Source: Rotaria macrura
Lineage: Eukaryota > Rotifera > Eurotatoria > Philodinida > Philodinidae
DNA length: 64,000 nucleotides
Reading direction: 5' to 3'
Assembly (NCBI GenBank): GCA_900239685.1
Contig: OENT01000087.1
Span: 1-64,000, forward strand
This document shows, in pieces, positions 60,100-64,000 of the stretch; positions within the stretch are counted from its first letter, which is position 1; each line of letters starts with the position of its first letter. Under the pieces are notes generated by a model, which saw nothing but the letters and a program-made list of their open reading frames with translations, made no database searches and was not told where the DNA came from. The position numbers and the translations under genes were made by a program.

Positions 60100-63000
60100 A
60101 TGGCATTGGTATCTTCATCATCTCAACATATGGGATATGGTAATCAACAATCATCATCTTCATTTAATAAAAAAGTCATGACTCTGCCACGTATTGAACA
60201 TCCATCAAAATTCATCGATGAAGATGATAGAAATTCGTTAGATATTCGTGGACGATCACGAGATGGTCAAGGTGATGGCAAATTAATAAGAAGTGAAACA
60301 TCAACACCAGATTTAAAATATCGTCGTCGACGATCATCTTCATTTAAACATGTTTCAAATACGTCCATGTATTCCGAACCGTTAGAAGATATACCGGAAA
60401 ATATAAATGCTATTTATTCACAAAATCGAGAGAAAGTTCGTTTGCCTATATTTGGTAATTTTGTTTTAGCCTTTTGTTTCCTTTTTTTTTTATTATAAAT
60501 CTATTCTGTTGTTCATAAATTCGCATCTTATAAAGGTCATCGTACCGAGAGTAGAACATCAACATCATCGTATGGTGTCGAAAGTGGTAAAGCAAGTCCA
60601 ACAACATCACGCATCGTTATCGATGAATTGGAAGCTGTTTTAAGAGAAAAAGTTCGTTCACAAATGCATGACGTACGTGCTAAATTTCGTCATGCAGCCG
60701 ATTTCGATGTAAATGGGAAAATTTCTCGTGAAGCTTTTCATCATCTGATTGCTTCAATATTTGGCACAAAACGACAAATTGGACCTAATCAAATAGATAA
60801 ATTATTAGAACGACTCAATTTGAAACAAATGAATAAAATAAGGTTTTATAATTACTAATTGTGCTTTATTCTTTCACTTGATTTTCTGCATACTAAAAAA
60901 ATAGTTTCGATGACTTCCTTAATGCATTATTTAATGGTGAAGAAGAATTGCCCAATTGGGTATCTCGTCAATCATCTGCACCTCAAGAATATCTAACAAA
61001 ACGAACAGCTGCACAAATGCTTGTTATTCTTAAAGATAAAGTTCGTACCAAGTAAGTTTATAATTATCGACTACATAGTCAAATATGAACTAATAAAACA
61101 TACTTTGAAAACTAGACATGCAGATTTAATTACATTATGTCCATCATTAGATGGTGGTGCACCTTCAAGAATATTTAAAGCACAATTTCATAATACTCTA
61201 ATTGATATGGGTTATCGAATGACAGATAAAGAATTCGATAAGTTATGGGATAAGTAAGTTGTTTTTGTTTGATTTCTTTAGTTTTTATTGTACAAAAACA
61301 AATAAACTAAAAGATTCGATACCGATGGTTTTCATGCGATTACTTCGGAGAAATTCATAAAGCGTTTAACAAATGAAGAACTTACTAATGAAAGTCCATC
61401 GTTCCCAACGAGTGAAGCACAAGATCAACAATCAGCTATTTTAAGAGTAACACATACGAAGTCTTCTCAAAGTGAATCAGATGGGAAAACGCCGCGTCTT
61501 CACAGTAAAAATCTTTTTAACTTTTTGTTATTCCAATAATTCATAAAATAATTTAGGTTCTCACGGTCAATTAGATGAAAATCAAATCAAATCATGGCTC
61601 ATCCATAAATTTCCTCAAGGTTATTCGGATCTTCAACGTGGACTTGAAAAATTGGATACAAAAAAAATCGGAACTGTGAGTCGATTCGTTTTGAATTTTA
61701 AAATAATTAATATTATTGCTTTGTTTTTATTTTTACATTAGTTACCACGAGATCGATTTCTCGAGGAATTGAAACGTTCCGGATTGATCATAGAAGGATA
61801 CATTCTTGATTTTCTATTGAAACGTTTAAATATTGATGTTATATCAACTAATGGATTAATACCTTATCGAGATGTCGTTAATGCTTTTAAGCAGTTAACC
61901 GATCCATCGAAAAAACGAGCTAATTCTGAATACTCGATGTTTGTTTGGTTTATTCCTATTGAAATATTTAATTGAATATTGTTGTTGCTTTTTTTTGTTT
62001 TCGTTAGAATTCGAGAAGAGTCCCATCAATCATCGTTAGAGCGACAAATCGAATATTTAATATCAATTAATTATGAACGTACTCGAGATGAATTTACACG
62101 TCTAGACACTAACCTTAATGGAACAGTTAATAGTAATGATATGAAATCGCTAATTGAAGACTTACTTGAATTTCCCTTACGACCGGATGAATATTTTCAA
62201 TTACTAAAACAATTTCCAGTCGATGAAAATGGAAGAATCAAATACAAAGAATATTTAAAACAAGTTATGGATCGTTCAAACTATGCGCAACAAGAGCAAG
62301 AACCATCGCAACAACAAAAGTCAGCCATGTATGTGTATTGTGTTAGATAATTTCGAAATGTTAACTTCTTTTAATTTTTTTATTTCGAATCGATTTCAAG
62401 AATTCCTCAATGGGATTATATGCGATCGAAAAATATTCGCGATAGTCTTAATCAAGAACATGTGAAAAGTAAAAAACGTGAAAAACAAAATGATTCCAAA
62501 GAAAATGGTACACAAAAATCACGATCAATGGAACAGGTTTTTTTTATTTACTATTTATATTGTTTTATTCTTTGATTATCATTATTATTTGATCGAATCC
62601 ATGTTCTTTCTATTTCAGCTTCGTGAAATCCTTAAAACAGTGATTCGAAATCGTTATAAAGATATTGAAGATGAATTTAAAAAAGTCGATCGTGGATCAT
62701 ATAGAGAATTAACACAAGATCTAATCTATGATTTATTTCAACGGTTTGTTTCGTTTTCTTCTTTTAAATTACAATGGAAAGGTTTTTATAATTATTTTTT
62801 TCAAACTAAATTTTATAGTCTTGATTTGAAACCGGAAATAACACGCTCGGAGATTCGCGTACTTTGGTCTCATTGTCATTTAAAAGAAAATGGACATTTA
62901 GATTTTTATCAATTTTTACGTGAATTCGGCTATTCGAAACGTTCAGCACATTATCCAAATGCAAAACAAAATCCACCTAAACGAGGTGATGCAGATTTTC

Positions 63001-64000
63001 TATTAACATCAAGAAAACTATATGGAGATTCAGTTCTCGTTCATGGCGCTGCACTAAATGCAATTCGTTCTAACTGGGATCAGTTACGACAAGAATTTGC
63101 TCAATTGGATCCATATAGAACTGGTTTTGTTCAATCCGATGAGTTCGATGATATTTTAACCGAACTTTGTCCTGCTGTCAATGAAGAGGATCTTGATATG
63201 CTTAAATCAAAATTCGAAAAAAAAAGTGATTCAAGGTAATAGTCCAGTTTAAACAATGTTTGAAATGATTTCTTTTCTCAATGTTAATCTAATTCTATTT
63301 ATTGAGATAGAATAAGATCGAATTCAAAGGCTATATTCAAAATTTTAACACATATCACGCATCCAATGAAATCTAACTCTGACATAGGAAAGGAATTAAT
63401 CGCTGCTCTTTCTCTATTCTTAAAAGATTCTTGAAAGAAAAGTCATTATAAACGACATTCGTACCGTAGTACAAAAAAAAAATAACACGAATTTTTAATT
63501 TAATTTTTTAACTGATGTGTTCGAAGTAAATAAGTCGAATATATGTTCTTTCATTTTATTTTTAATTGAAGAATGAACTATGTACGATTTTTGAAGCATC
63601 ATGCTCCATTTGCTGACTACATCGATGAACTTGATCAACCGATGAAAAAACCATTTTCAAAAATAGACGATCATTCACTTCGTACTTCGTCTAATTCAAA
63701 TTTTGGAGACGAACTTCATTATAAACTTCGACGAAAGGTAAAAACAAATGTTCATCGAGCCACACGTCCATTTCATTTCATATCTGATTTTATGTTACGT
63801 AGTTATCTGATTCCCATAAAGAATTACGTCGTACATTTAAACAACAAGATGCAAAAAATACTGGTACAATTTCGATTAGAATTTTCAAACAATTACTAAA
63901 TCAATTCAAATGTGCTCTAAATGATGAAGAATTTTATGAATTAGCATCACAACTAGATACGAAGGTGGATGGAACGATTAATTATAATTATTTTATGCAA
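60100..64000 (+). CDS. EF-hand repeat protein, EFCAB6-like, partial at window end
   Basis: Long multi-EF-hand protein of the EFCAB6 type, associated with cilia and sperm axonemes. Exons: 60100-60454, 60536-60842, 60905-61051, 61116-61253, 61314-61504, 61557-61675, 61742-61938, 62008-62328, 62401-62536, 62619-62743, 62819-63235, 63572-63737, 63803-beyond 64000. Every junction is GT-AG and in phase; 939 codons lie in the window. The N-terminus is Ser- and Arg-rich and probably disordered (RRRRSSSFKHVSNTS). Paired EF-hands follow, many with degenerate loops, for example AADFDVNGKISREAFHHL, LDTNLNGTVNSNDM, FPVDENGRIKYKEYL, LDPYRTGFVQSDEF and, at the edge, LDTKVDGTINYNYFM. Several loops lack acidic positions, so Ca2+ binding is likely at only some. 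Introns are 60-110 nt except the last complete ones. Start is the first ATG before the Ser-rich region. Confidence 0.88.

Noticed and set aside
63303..63400. Peptide resembling an EF-hand end (KIEFKGYIQNF) inside the last long intron of the EFCAB6-like gene
   Set aside because: It cannot be joined in phase with the preceding exon. The exon at 63572 joins in phase and continues the same EF-hand.

Overview
This window looks like nuclear DNA of a bdelloid rotifer, or a close relative. The DNA is strongly AT-rich. Many genes are cut by very small GT-AG introns of about 50-70 nt. There is an ADP-ribosyltransferase-TPR protein of the kind expanded in bdelloids, there are enzymes unusual for animals, and short inverted-repeat transposons are plentiful. 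Host assignment is inference from these traits. I ran no search.

Layout: (1) 1-10 kb holds the 3' part of a PEBP-family gene (+), a ten-exon histidine acid phosphatase (-) that long-ORF calling misses because every exon is short, two palindromic elements, and the axonemal gene SPEF1 (-). (2) 10-26 kb holds a wax-synthase-like MBOAT acyltransferase (+), a Cys-rich secreted-looking protein (-) with a MITE just upstream, two TA-flanked foldback elements, the ART-TPR protein (+), and squalene synthase (-). (3) 26-35.5 kb is repeat-dense. It carries inverted repeats, a compound CCCAGGT element, L-rhamnonate-dehydratase-like enolase (-), decayed gene fragments, a pair of Harbinger-like MITEs, a hAT-like MITE inside a larger inverted repeat, a degenerate GGTATT array and CCGGAA-rich blocks. 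(4) 35.5-41.4 kb is almost empty. (5) 41.4-50.5 kb holds a MAP kinase kinase (+), an LRRC43-like gene (-) and THEM6 (+). (6) 50.5-60 kb is gene-poor, with more CCCAGGT elements and a decayed coding stretch. (7) From 60.1 kb to the window end is an EFCAB6-like EF-hand gene (+), at least 13 exons and still open at the edge.

Functional themes: three genes belong to motile-cilium families (SPEF1, LRRC43-like, EFCAB6-like). Three enzymes handle lipids or isoprenoids (wax synthase-like, squalene synthase, THEM6). Two genes (rhamnonate dehydratase-like and the ART-TPR) are of a type often explained in bdelloids by horizontal transfer or lineage-specific expansion. There is no sign of operons, and neighbours lie on both strands.

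The most unusual signal is a set of foldback elements with CCCAGGTC-type ends, the best ones flanked by TA. Their interiors are not copies of one another. Each is built from a different short word repeated in both orientations (CCGTA/TACGG, AGATCTTAC, or CCGGAA/GGATCC).
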